A DNA stretch of 40,251 nucleotides, from NCBI GenBank assembly GCA_025936075.1, contig JAICUC010000003.1:1-40251 (forward strand). The letters run 5' to 3'. This stretch comes from Nitrospira sp. (GTDB taxonomy: Bacteria; Nitrospirota; Nitrospiria; Nitrospirales; Nitrospiraceae). Below the pieces are notes generated by a model. That model saw only the letters and a list, made by a program, of their open reading frames with translations, was not told the DNA's origin and ran no database searches. Positions 25,269-33,051 of the stretch are shown here, piece after piece. A program made the position numbers and the translations under genes. The stretch's first letter is position 1. Each line of letters starts with the position of its first letter.

Positions 25269-26351
25269 ATGACTCGACCAACCGTTCTTCTCGGTATGAG
25301 CGGCGGAGTTGATAGCTCCGTTGCTGCCGCATTGCTGGTTCGCCAGGGCTACGACGTGCACGGCATTACCCTTCAGGTATGGGAACACGAAGACGAAACT
25401 GTATCAGCCTCCAAAAAGTGGCAAGAGCGGGGATGTTGTAAGGTCGGCATCGCCAGGCACGTCGCCAAACTCCTCAACATCTCCCACGAAGTCATCGATA
25501 CTCGCGACACATTTAGAAAAGGAGTCATAGATGATTTTCTCCACGGCTATACCACGGGCACGACACCCAATCCCTGTGTGCGCTGTAACGAGAGAGTGAA
25601 AATTCGGGGTCTCATGGATCTCGCAGCCTCGCGAGATTTCAATTACGTAGCAACAGGACATTACGCCCGTATTCAGAGCAATCATGGCACTTTCGTCCTC
25701 GCACGGGCCACTGATAATCGCAAGGATCAAACCTACTTTCTCTACCGCCTCAATCCTCACTGGCTTCCCAAGCTCCTCTTCCCTCTGGGCAATCTGGTCA
25801 AATCAGACGTCTGGAGAGAAGCTGAAGCCTTGAGGCTCCCGGCTGATGAGCTTAAGGAAAGTCAGGAGATCTGCTTTGTCACTCAAGGAGATTATCGTAC
25901 ATTCATTGAAAAAGAGGTTCCCGAGGCCAAAAGACCCGGCCTCTTTATCGACGAGGCAGGGCAGCCGTTGGGCCAACACGACGGAATTGCATTCTACACA
26001 CCAGGTCAACGCCGGGGTCTTGGCGTTGCCACAGGACAACGGCTCTATGTTCAACAAGTACACCCCGCCACCAATACTGTCATGCTCGGCCCGGAGAAAT
26101 CCTTGCTCAGACAAAACTGTACGGTGAGCGACATCAATATCTTTGTGCCTCGACTATTAGAGAGCCCCACCGAAGTTCACGTTAAAGTCCGCTACGCGAC
26201 ACCGCCGACACCTGCTATTCTTTCACCGTTGACCTCCTCAAGCCTCTGTGTTCAATTCCGGGAGCCTCAACGGGCATTGAGCCCCGGCCAATCCGCCGTC
26301 TTCTATGAAGGAGAGCTGGTTCTCGGAGGCGGAATTATCCAACCGTTCTAA
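25269..26351 (+). CDS. mnmA: tRNA-specific 2-thiouridylase MnmA
   Basis: ATP-dependent enzyme that adds sulfur at position 2 of U34 in Lys, Glu and Gln tRNAs, complementing the MnmE/MnmG modification encoded upstream. 360 aa. The PP-loop GMSGGVDSSVAA is at 9-20. The catalytic cysteines are in TPNPCVRCNE (Cys103) and ESQEICFV (Cys202). GHYAR and the C-terminal beta-barrel (GLGVATGQRLYV) are typical. ATG 25269 lacks an obvious SD; the 35-bp gap from bactofilin 2 suggests read-through. Confidence 0.97.
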   Translation: MTRPTVLLGMSGGVDSSVAAALLVRQGYDVHGITLQVWEHEDETVSASKKWQERGCCKVGIARHVAKLLNISHEVIDTRDTFRKGVIDDFLHGYTTGTTPNPCVRCNERVKIRGLMDLAASRDFNYVATGHYARIQSNHGTFVLARATDNRKDQTYFLYRLNPHWLPKLLFPLGNLVKSDVWREAEALRLPADELKESQEICFVTQGDYRTFIEKEVPEAKRPGLFIDEAGQPLGQHDGIAFYTPGQRRGLGVATGQRLYVQQVHPATNTVMLGPEKSLLRQNCTVSDINIFVPRLLESPTEVHVKVRYATPPTPAILSPLTSSSLCVQFREPQRALSPGQSAVFYEGELVLGGGIIQPF

Positions 26352-26372
26352 CCCCCGGACCCTTTCTTCTTC

Positions 26373-26400
26373 TTGACTTGTCCCGCAATCATCCTATAGC
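26373..26400 (+). promoter_or_regulatory. Possible sigma-70 promoter before the tat genes
   Basis: TTGACT, a 16-base spacer and TATAGC, about 75 bases before the first tat gene and after the mnmA stop. The -35 has five of six consensus bases; the -10 is weak. Offered as a candidate only. Confidence 0.35.
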
Positions 26401-26474
26401 CTTGAGAGCTATCAGTGCGGAGGATAACTCTCTCCGTTCCGACTAGAAGTCCGTAGCATTAATCTGAGGTTCTG

Positions 26475-26759
26475 ATGTTCGGCTCATTTGGGTGGATGGA
26501 ATTACTGCTGATCTTGGTCATTGTCTTGATCATCTTCGGCGCGGGTAAACTTCCCCAATTGGGAGAAGGCCTCGGTAAAGCCATTAAAGGCTTCAAGAAG
26601 TCCGTACACGAGGCCGACGCAATTGACGTAACACCGGCCGAACAGCCTCAGCAGGCTCAGTCGCAGGCCGCCTCATCCAATCAGGTCAACGCCCAATCAG
26701 CACCCACGCCATCGGCCGCCTCTCAAGCACCGCAACCGGGACAGGTGAAACAAGGGTAA
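26475..26759 (+). CDS. tatA: Twin-arginine translocase subunit TatA
   Basis: Pore-forming component of the Tat pathway for folded proteins. 94 aa. A short N-terminal periplasmic stub is followed by one membrane helix ([24 protein letters not shown], about 7-30) with the FGAGKLP hinge, the amphipathic helix ([17 protein letters not shown]) and a Gln/Ala/Pro/Ser-rich disordered tail. TGAGGT precedes the ATG. No tatC is in the window. The Tat-type signal of the M1 peptidase in this window would be a client. Confidence 0.94.
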   Translation: MFGSFGWMELLLILVIVLIIFGAGKLPQLGEGLGKAIKGFKKSVHEADAIDVTPAEQPQQAQSQAASSNQVNAQSAPTPSAASQAPQPGQVKQG

Positions 26760-26827
26760 AAAGCCTGAGTGTCCTGTGACGATTGGACAGCGTGGAGATT
26801 AACGGCATTACCACTACAAGTTGAATC

Positions 26828-27127
26828 ATGTTTGGATTGGGAGCCAGCGAGATACTCATTATTCTGGTAATAGCCTTTCTTCTCTTCGGCCCAAAACAAC
26901 TCCCCGAAGTCGGACGCCAAGTCGGCAAAGCCATTAAGGGCTTTAAAGATACGGCCGAGGATCTGCGTAAATCAGTGGAGCCAGAGCTCAACATGATTCA
27001 ACAAGAAGTCAAAATGGTCGAACAGGACTTTCAAGCTTCTATGAAAGAAGCCGAAGAAGAAATCACTGCTGCGGGTAAACAATCGGAGGAGACTCCACAG
27101 TCCCTTAACACGTCGGGTCACCCATAA
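26828..27127 (+). CDS. TatA/TatB family twin-arginine translocase protein
   Basis: Second Tat subunit, 99 aa. Membrane helix ASEILIILVIAFLLFGPKQLPEVG (about 6-29) with the FGPKQLP hinge common to TatB and some TatA. An amphipathic helix ([26 protein letters not shown]) is followed by a long charged helical tail (EVKMVEQDFQASMKEAEEEITAA). The conserved Glu in the membrane stub (SEILIIL, E8) and the acidic tail favour TatB. The 68-bp spacing from tatA suggests an operon. TatA/TatB assignment is by length and hinge, so moderately sure. Confidence 0.88.
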   Translation: MFGLGASEILIILVIAFLLFGPKQLPEVGRQVGKAIKGFKDTAEDLRKSVEPELNMIQQEVKMVEQDFQASMKEAEEEITAAGKQSEETPQSLNTSGHP

Positions 27128-27298
27128 CCGGAATGATCAGTGCGGTCGTTTCACCAGGAGGATACGGGCAACATGGACGCTCCCCCATTTCCCTCCTCTC
27201 ATTGAACTCTCTCGTTGTCAATTGCATAGAGATAAATCCTTACCCATTTTTTTCCTCGTGCTGAAAGGGGCCTGTACGACTCCCTTCCTCTTCAGAGA

Positions 27299-29014
27299 AT
27301 GATCACCGTAAGGACGATTTCTAAACCGACAGTTCGAGGACAGTGGGAAACGGTCTTCCTCACAGCTATAACTGCGGCGGTCGGAGTATTTACCGTCTGT
27401 AGTCCCGTCGAGAGCGCCTTCGAGTTGCCCGAAGGGGAAAAGATAACCAATCCCATTGTCATCGGACGTGGTATCCCTCAAAAAGAAGCCTACGAACCAT
27501 TCGATCCAAAGATCGGCAGAAACTTCGATATCAAAAACCTCTGGATGCGCGCCGACCTCCGCGTACGACCCGAATTCCGCAACAACGTCTGTTTCGGCGG
27601 AGGGATAGGAGCGGCCGGAGAATGTAACGGCCCCGGTATTGCGTCAAATAACCTGACCGGCAACGCCAACGATCAATTCGTCCAACAGATGACCCGTCTG
27701 GGCATCGGTTACGATCTGTCACCCGACGTCAATTTTTACCTTGAACTCATTGACTCCCGTACTTGGGGTGGTAATGGCACACCTGTCGGTGCCGGAGGCG
27801 CTGGGAACAACGGAGACCCGTCGATCCATACCTGCGGGTCCACGCCTAATCCGGGCGGGAGGCCGGTCTGCACACTCGGAGTGCGAGCCGGCTATATGTT
27901 GATTCGTAACTTTGCCGGCGTACAGGGCTTGGGCTTAAAGGCTGGTCGGCAGTATCTGGTGTTCGGCGACCAGAGTTTGTTCGGCCACTTCGATTGGGCC
28001 AACACAGGCTTCTCGTTTGATGGCGCCATGGTGCAGTATACCCACAGCATCGTGGATACCCATGTAGGCTGGTTTCGAACCGCAGAAACGGACCTTTTAC
28101 AAGGAGCACCCGTGGGTAGCGGAAACCCGAACATCGGAGGAACAGGCCAAGCCAAAAACGCCGGCGGCGACGCCGATTTACTCATTTTTTATAATCAAAT
28201 TAAAACTGTCCCTGGATTTCTCATTGAACCCTTCTATGTCTATTACAAAAACAACTTGGGTGGCGGAGATATTTCTTCTCAGGGCCTCGGCACTCCGAAG
28301 CACGGCAATCAAACCCGCCATACCGTCGGAGGACGGGTAGCCATGAAGAAAGGCTACTTCGACCTATCCAGCGAAGTGGTCTATCAGTTCGGGCAGATGG
28401 GGGATACCGCTGCCAGCGCGAGCAGCCTATGCGGGGATCCTGGAGGAGAAGGAAAATGTCTCCACATCAATGCATGGGCAACTAGAAATTGGTTCGGCTA
28501 CACAGCATTCAATCTGCCTGGGAAACCTCGGCTGGCCTTCAATTTTGACTATGCCTCCGGAGACGGTCGGGCAAATTGTACGTTAGCCGCCACCTCCGGC
28601 GATTGTAAAACCGCCAACACGTTTGAAAACTTTTTCCCGACGAATCACATTCACATGGGCTACATGGATGTCATGGCATGGAAGAACATGATGAGCTTCT
28701 CCGGCAACTTCCAAGCCCGACCTTCATCCAATGATCACATCGAAATCTGGTATACAAATCTTCACCTGGCCAACGCTCGAGACAATTGGTATCGTGCGAG
28801 TCAAGGCGTCTATGTGTTTTCACAACCTGACAACACCGAAACTCATATCGGTGACGAAATCGATTTCGTCTGGACACACTTCTTTATGAACGGCATGGTC
28901 GCCTTCCAAACAGGCTACGGCCATCTATGGCCTGGTTCCTATATCGCACGGAATTTAGGACGGCGAGCCGTCGGACAAGATTGGGCTTATGCCCAGCTCT
29001 GGATAAATTTTTAG
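27299..29014 (+). CDS. Outer-membrane porin, alginate-export (AlgE-like) family
   Basis: Predicted beta-barrel channel of 571 aa. A signal peptide is present (TVFLTAITAAVGVFTVCSPVESA, cleavage near residue 40). Many alternating amphipathic strands follow (DLRVRPEFRNN, LGIGYDLSPDVNFYLELID, YMLIRNFAGV..GLKAGRQYLVFGDQ, LAFNFDYASGDG), and the C-terminus ends in an aromatic strand (WAYAQLWINF) as outer-membrane proteins do. Gly/Asn-rich loops with Cys pairs (VCFGG..GECNG, CGSTPNPGGRPVC) look like surface loops stabilised by disulfides. The pattern matches the alginate_exp domain proteins that are numerous in Nitrospira; the real substrate is unknown. SD weak. Confidence 0.85.
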   Translation: MITVRTISKPTVRGQWETVFLTAITAAVGVFTVCSPVESAFELPEGEKITNPIVIGRGIPQKEAYEPFDPKIGRNFDIKNLWMRADLRVRPEFRNNVCFGGGIGAAGECNGPGIASNNLTGNANDQFVQQMTRLGIGYDLSPDVNFYLELIDSRTWGGNGTPVGAGGAGNNGDPSIHTCGSTPNPGGRPVCTLGVRAGYMLIRNFAGVQGLGLKAGRQYLVFGDQSLFGHFDWANTGFSFDGAMVQYTHSIVDTHVGWFRTAETDLLQGAPVGSGNPNIGGTGQAKNAGGDADLLIFYNQIKTVPGFLIEPFYVYYKNNLGGGDISSQGLGTPKHGNQTRHTVGGRVAMKKGYFDLSSEVVYQFGQMGDTAASASSLCGDPGGEGKCLHINAWATRNWFGYTAFNLPGKPRLAFNFDYASGDGRANCTLAATSGDCKTANTFENFFPTNHIHMGYMDVMAWKNMMSFSGNFQARPSSNDHIEIWYTNLHLANARDNWYRASQGVYVFSQPDNTETHIGDEIDFVWTHFFMNGMVAFQTGYGHLWPGSYIARNLGRRAVGQDWAYAQLWINF

Positions 29015-29190
29015 GGCTCTGTCAGCGGAATCCAGCGCATCAACCGCGTCATCCATGCGGCGGCACAAGAACTTGGCCCTTCTTTGAATTGATATTGCAC
29101 TAATTATAAAGCGAGAGACCAAAAACCCGCTGCGTGCAGGCCGGTCTCCAATCAGAACTCGTAATCGCCGGCTAAGCCTATTCGCGCTCT

Positions 29191-29802
29191 CTATAGGGCC
29201 GCTTGGACCAATTGTTCTTGAAGTTCTCCATAGTTCTGCGTCACAGGAAATTCAGGGAATTCCTTCGGTAAGTGATCAGGGGGCCGGAAGAAAAACCCGG
29301 CGTCGGCTTCGTCCAACATCGCAGTGTCGTTGTACGAATCACCGGCAGCCATCGTAAAGAAGTTCAACGATTTGAGCGCAGCGACCGCATGCTTCTTGGG
29401 GTCAAGCATTCTCATATGGTAGTTCACGATGCGGCCATCCCGGTCGATTTCCAGCTGATTGCAGAAGAGAGTCGGAAAGCCCAACTGTCGCATAAGTGGC
29501 TGGGCGAACTGATAGAACGTATCTGACAAAATAATCACCTGATAGCGCTCCCGCAGCCACGCGAGGAAGTCCATCGCCCCTTCTAAAGGACCCATTTTGG
29601 CAATTACTGCTTGAATGTCGCCGATCTTCAACGCCTGCCGATTGAGTATGTCTAACCGCTGCCTCATGAGCTTGTCGTAATCCGGCATTTCACGGGTCGT
29701 GATCTTCAAGTCATCAATGCCCGTCTTCACTGCCACATTGATCCAGATCTCCGGCACGAGCACCCCTTCCAAATCCAAACACACCACCACTGGTTTTTGC
29801 AT
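29191..29802 (-). CDS. thrH: Phosphoserine phosphatase / homoserine phosphotransferase ThrH
   Basis: HAD-superfamily enzyme that dephosphorylates phosphoserine and can pass the phosphate to homoserine, linking serine and threonine synthesis. 203 aa from ATG 29802, which has AGAGGAGAG immediately upstream (track start 29838 adds 12 residues). Motif I is CLDLEGVLVPE (Asp10; the usual second Asp replaced by Glu, as in ThrH), motif II LSDTFYQF, motif III Lys in DPKK, and motif IV AAGDSYNDTAML. Nearly every segment (DYDKLMRQRLDIL, LRERYQVIILSDTFYQF, QPLMRQLGFPTLFCN) is ThrH-like. Isolated gene, convergent with the porin. Confidence 0.95.
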   Translation of the reverse strand: MQKPVVVCLDLEGVLVPEIWINVAVKTGIDDLKITTREMPDYDKLMRQRLDILNRQALKIGDIQAVIAKMGPLEGAMDFLAWLRERYQVIILSDTFYQFAQPLMRQLGFPTLFCNQLEIDRDGRIVNYHMRMLDPKKHAVAALKSLNFFTMAAGDSYNDTAMLDEADAGFFFRPPDHLPKEFPEFPVTQNYGELQEQLVQAAL

Positions 29803-30359
29803 GCAATCTCTCCTCTTCTTTACTGAAGATACCATCACCCGATGCCGTTAGGAGGCAGCGTCAATACGACCGTCTCGATGGACTTTGAAAGACCTATCGA
29901 GTCTACCGTTAATAGAGCAGGTAACAATTAATATGTCGCTGAACGCTGAATCAAGAGCCACGGCACCGTGGCGCTTATACTGGACCAAGACATACCGTAG
30001 TTGATTCACCCTCTTGTCGCCATGGCTTACTTCCCGATCCATGCCATCACTGTCACCGGCAGATCCTACCGGTTCGTTTCCCCTACCCCAAATGGACTCA
30101 CACATAAGGCCATCTTTGGGCCTTGTGCGTCTCATAAAAAGGTGTAGAGTTCATGGTGCGCGGGTACACCGACCCTGCCGAACATGAGGTAGCCAACGAG
30201 AGGTCGTCGCTCATACCGAGTCAGCGAGGTGTACCCCCGCCCAATCTCCACCTCTCATTTTCACTCCACACAAAATGATTCTCACTAATCGTCGCCTTGG
30301 ATTCCCCCTTCCGGCTCAGTCGATCTTGCTCCTTCCATAAAGAAACTCGATAATAACGC
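29803..30359. other. Intergenic region (557 bp), structured segment but no supported gene
   Basis: The only sizeable ORF (29848-30135, minus) has no SD and an irregular composition, so it is not called. The right part contains the stem-enclosed segment listed at 30158-30240. The region presumably includes promoters for thrH (left) and the 30360 gene (right). Confidence 0.55.
30158..30240. ncRNA. Candidate structured RNA or small inverted-repeat element
   Basis: GCGCGGGTACACC (30158-30170) and GGTGTACCCCCGC (30228-30240) pair over 13 positions with one mismatch, closing an 83-nt segment. Inside, ATGAG pairs with CTCAT, and ACGA pairs with TCGT around GAGG. Three stacked helices in 83 nt suggest a folded RNA or a MITE-like element; strand and function are not determinable here. 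Confidence 0.4.
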
Positions 30360-30746
30360 ATGGAACACCCAATTGTGTTTTCCGGCCATGTCATTGGTCT
30401 GCTCAAAGAGTACATGCGGGACCTTGTTGAACAGGCAACGCAAGAGCAGCATTCCCAGGAACAGTTCGGCTTTACCTCTCTGCCTTATCGTCCCGATCAG
30501 GCATTTTCCGATCTCCTCGCCTTGCTGGACGATCGCATCGAATCGGAAGGCATCCAAGTAGGCTTACCGGAATGTTTTCTCCATGACATGTGGACTCTCT
30601 GTAACGAAGCAGTCGAACCGATCTCTCGTCGCATCTGGCTGGAAGGAAACCTGGATGGTCTCAGCATGACGAAAGCGCAAACAAGGGAGCTAACCTATCA
30701 GGCTCTGATCCAGTTTATTGATTCCCGTTCACGAGAAAGAAGTTAA
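30360..30746 (+). CDS. Conserved-looking hypothetical protein (128 aa)
   Basis: Not recognised. Soluble, acidic-to-neutral, mostly helical protein without signal peptide or membrane segment (MEHPIVFSGHVIGLLKEYMR, FSDLLALLDDRIESEGI, MTKAQTRELTYQALIQFIDS). Codon use and the absence of rare patterns look like a real gene, and no competing ORF is better. The SD is weak. Followed by the EVE-domain gene 91 bp downstream, so the two may be co-transcribed. No catalytic motif seen. Confidence 0.72.
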   Translation: MEHPIVFSGHVIGLLKEYMRDLVEQATQEQHSQEQFGFTSLPYRPDQAFSDLLALLDDRIESEGIQVGLPECFLHDMWTLCNEAVEPISRRIWLEGNLDGLSMTKAQTRELTYQALIQFIDSRSRERS

Positions 30747-30837
30747 ACATGCTTCCTTCTCTCACTCTCACTATAGGAGATGGGCATACCCTCTATTCGG
30801 AGCATCCCGGCACGAGGTTCAGAAAGAAGAGGACGGA

Positions 30838-31302
30838 ATGAAATCAAAGAGGTATTGGTTGATGAAGTCGGAGCCTTCCACCTTCTCGATTGATGACCTG
30901 GTACGATCTCCCAACAAGACAACTTATTGGGATGGAGTACGCAACTATCAAGCCCGCAATTTCATGCGCAGTATGGTAGTCGGCGATCAAGTCCTGTTCT
31001 ATCACAGCAACGCCGATCCACCGGCGGTCGTGGGCATTGCTGAGGTCGTCAAAACCGCCTACACTGATCCCACACAATTCGACAGGAAGGACAAGCACTA
31101 CGACCCGGAGAGTAAACCATCCGAGCCTAGGTGGGACATGATCGATATCAGATACGTTCGCAAATTTGCTCGCCCATTGACCTTGGACGAATTGCGGAAA
31201 GAGGGCAAGCTGAAAGGAATGGTGTTGCTGAAAAAGGGATCTCGTCTCTCAGTTCAACCGGTTACTCCGCTGGAGTGGAACCACATCACCAGCCTAGTAT
31301 AA
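30838..31302 (+). CDS. EVE domain-containing protein (THYN1-like)
   Basis: EVE domains belong to the PUA-like fold and bind modified bases in DNA or RNA. 154 aa from ATG 30838, which has AGAAGAGGACGGA upstream; the track start (30718) overlaps the previous gene. Hallmarks are YWLMKSEPSTFSIDDL, the TYWDGVRNYQARNFMRSM stretch, GDQVLFYHSNADPPAVVGIAEV and the DPTQFD....YDPES segment. The whole protein is one EVE domain with no partner nuclease or restriction domain. A role in recognising modified nucleic acid is family knowledge. Confidence 0.94.
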   Translation: MKSKRYWLMKSEPSTFSIDDLVRSPNKTTYWDGVRNYQARNFMRSMVVGDQVLFYHSNADPPAVVGIAEVVKTAYTDPTQFDRKDKHYDPESKPSEPRWDMIDIRYVRKFARPLTLDELRKEGKLKGMVLLKKGSRLSVQPVTPLEWNHITSLV

Positions 31303-31320
31303 ACATTAGTTATTCACCGG

Positions 31321-31599
31321 TTAGGTACTGGCCTTTCCATCATCCATATACCGATGTTGCCAGTCCAGCCAGGCGTGGCCAAGCTCGTGCGCAAGAATAT
31401 ATCGGCGGCGAGTGACAGGAAGTCGCTTCCGTACGTAGATAGTCTTCGTATCATCATCCCAAATTCCATCAGCGTTCGCGTCGCGCTTGTCCATTTCCGC
31501 ATCGGATAACTGTCGAACCGAAATCCGGTAGCCGAACGGAAGGACAACTTGATTGGGAATGCGCAACATCTTTCTTCGTTCTCTGACCATTGTCCCCAT
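31321..31599 (-). CDS. Small HELGH metallopeptidase-like protein (92 aa)
   Basis: Very short protein whose centre reads KTIYVRKRLPVTRRRYILAH then ELGHAWLDWQH. The HELGH zinc-binding signature follows a helix, as in ImmA/IrrE or SprT-like minimal peptidases (YIxxHELGHAxLDW). The N-terminal part (RIPNQVVLPFGYRISVRQLS) predicts strands, then DANADGIWDDDTKTIYV. At 92 aa the fold has little room for a third zinc ligand beyond the C-terminal His/Asp residues. Start ATG 31599 has TGGAG eight bases upstream. No helix-turn-helix partner of the ImmR kind is adjacent. Convergent with the EVE gene. Confidence 0.75.
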   Translation of the reverse strand: MGTMVRERRKMLRIPNQVVLPFGYRISVRQLSDAEMDKRDANADGIWDDDTKTIYVRKRLPVTRRRYILAHELGHAWLDWQHRYMDDGKAST

Positions 31600-31787
31600 C
31601 GTTCACTCCATCTTCCTCCGATCGTTGACTTAGCCTACCATAACAAGGCGGTCCGAGTGTTGACCATTTTGTGCCTGTTTTTCAATGCCTTCCGGGATTC
31701 TCTGTCTTGGGAATAGTTGAGGCTAGATTCAACCGTTGCAGCGCCTTAGCAGTTCCCTCGTGAGATAATTTTGTGTATGATCGGCTC

Positions 31788-32552
31788 ATGGAATCCACCC
31801 TTGCCGAAGAATTTGCTCACATCTATCCCACTTGTGTCCGCTTGGTTGGAGTGAAGGTCAGGAACCGGGGAGAGGTCAAGAAGCTGGACTCAGCCGGTAT
31901 GTCATTGCGTACTGGAGACCCTGTCTTAATCGAGGTGGAGGGTGAAATCACGTATGGGATCGTCTACACAGAGCCCTATTCGACGCCCTTTATTCCGCCC
32001 ATGCGGGCGATGAAATCCGTTTTGCGCAAGCCTAATACGGAAGAAACGGCATTGATAGCTCGGCTTGAGCGACTCTCCCAGGAGGCTGCCGCGTATTGCC
32101 GAACCAAAGCGATGGAACTTGGTATCCATCTCAAGTTGGTCGAGGTCTATGGGGCCATGGATTGCCGACAACTAACCTTTGTCTACACGGCTGACGACCG
32201 GATCGATTTCCGAGAACTGGTCAGAGATCTTGCACGTCGCTTCGGCGGCCGTATCGAAATGCGCCAAGTCGGGGTACGCGAGGAAGCCAGACGGCTTGGT
32301 GGCATCGACACCTGCGGTCTCGTCCTGTGCTGCGCAAGTTTCTTGACCGATGTGAAACCTATCTCGGCTAAGCAAGCGAAAAAGCTTGATCTACCGATCG
32401 ATGATCCTCGCTTGCTGGGCGTGTGCGGAAGGTTGAAGTGTTGTTTAATGTTTGAAATGATGGACGCCCAGGGAATGATCACCTCTGGAGTTCACCAACT
32501 CATTACGCCAACCAGACCCAATTCCCCACCCTCATCAACCCTGCCCGCTTAG
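31788..32552 (+). CDS. ricT: PSP1 domain protein, RicT/YaaT family
   Basis: PSP1 C-terminal domain protein; in Bacillus RicT (YaaT) forms a [4Fe-4S] complex with RicA and RicF that affects RNase Y and phosphorelay. 254 aa from ATG 31788 (GTG 31773 is an alternative; neither has a good SD). The six-cysteine pattern is intact: IDTCGLVLCCASFL and LLGVCGRLKCCLMFE. The segment FVYTADDRIDFRELVRDLARRF is the other family hallmark. The usual downstream metG is missing; a degraded gene follows instead. Confidence 0.93.
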   Translation: MESTLAEEFAHIYPTCVRLVGVKVRNRGEVKKLDSAGMSLRTGDPVLIEVEGEITYGIVYTEPYSTPFIPPMRAMKSVLRKPNTEETALIARLERLSQEAAAYCRTKAMELGIHLKLVEVYGAMDCRQLTFVYTADDRIDFRELVRDLARRFGGRIEMRQVGVREEARRLGGIDTCGLVLCCASFLTDVKPISAKQAKKLDLPIDDPRLLGVCGRLKCCLMFEMMDAQGMITSGVHQLITPTRPNSPPSSTLPA

Positions 32553-32939
32553 TCGTACACTGCCCAGGCTTTTACCGTTATGGAACGTTTCCAGAGCACA
32601 TTTCCGACAAGATTCTTCAATGTCTGCTCTTCGAATCGACCGATCCAAAAGCACCCTTGGTCGGAATCGAGTATTTCGTCGCCATGGACCTTACCGAAAA
32701 CTTCCCGCCATTCAGTGGCACCGCCATCTCCACGATCATAAAGTAGAGATCGCGACAGGCCGAGTCCAAGTCCTTGATATACCTCTTGATCAAGCCTCCA
32801 AGGTTACAGAAGCCGCCGCCGGACGGACGGTGTCATCTATCACCAGTGGCAGCATGGGCAGGAATTCTTCCGACGGCACGGTGAGCTTCCCACGATCCCT
32901 CGGTCACAAGTTCCCAGGGTATTTCGACAAGTAAGCTGA
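32540..32939 (+). pseudogene. Frameshifted remnant resembling OBAP / DUF1264 protein
   Basis: No intact ORF spans this stretch, but three reading frames in succession give pieces that line up with the oil-body-associated protein (OBAP) family as I remember it. Frame 1 gives DKILQCLLFESTDPKAPLVG then IEYF, like the family's D-x-LQC-x-x-YDS...A-x-LIGVEY. Frame 2 gives QWHRHLHDHKVEIATGRVQV, like LWHSHxYEIxTG. Frame 3 gives DGVIYHQWQHG, like YGKxxxTWQ. The shifts fall near 32700 and 32825, and a start codon is lacking. It is best read as an inactivated, 5'-truncated gene. The order of the pieces is colinear, which makes chance less likely. Confidence 0.5.
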
Positions 32940-33051
32940 CAGTGGGAACTCGTCGTGTCTTCACCCGATAGACCTACGGGGATTGCGGTCAGCCCGCATG
33001 GCTGTACAAGGTCGACATGAGAAGAAAGTGACACAACTAGCTCATATACGA

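Noticed and set aside
29848-30135. 95-aa minus-strand ORF between thrH and the 30360 gene
   Set aside because: No SD and no conserved-looking segment; sits in a structured non-coding gap.
32620-32934. 104-aa ORF as an intact gene
   Set aside because: Only its middle part looks protein-like; flanking frames carry the matching ends of a known family, so a pseudogene is the better reading.
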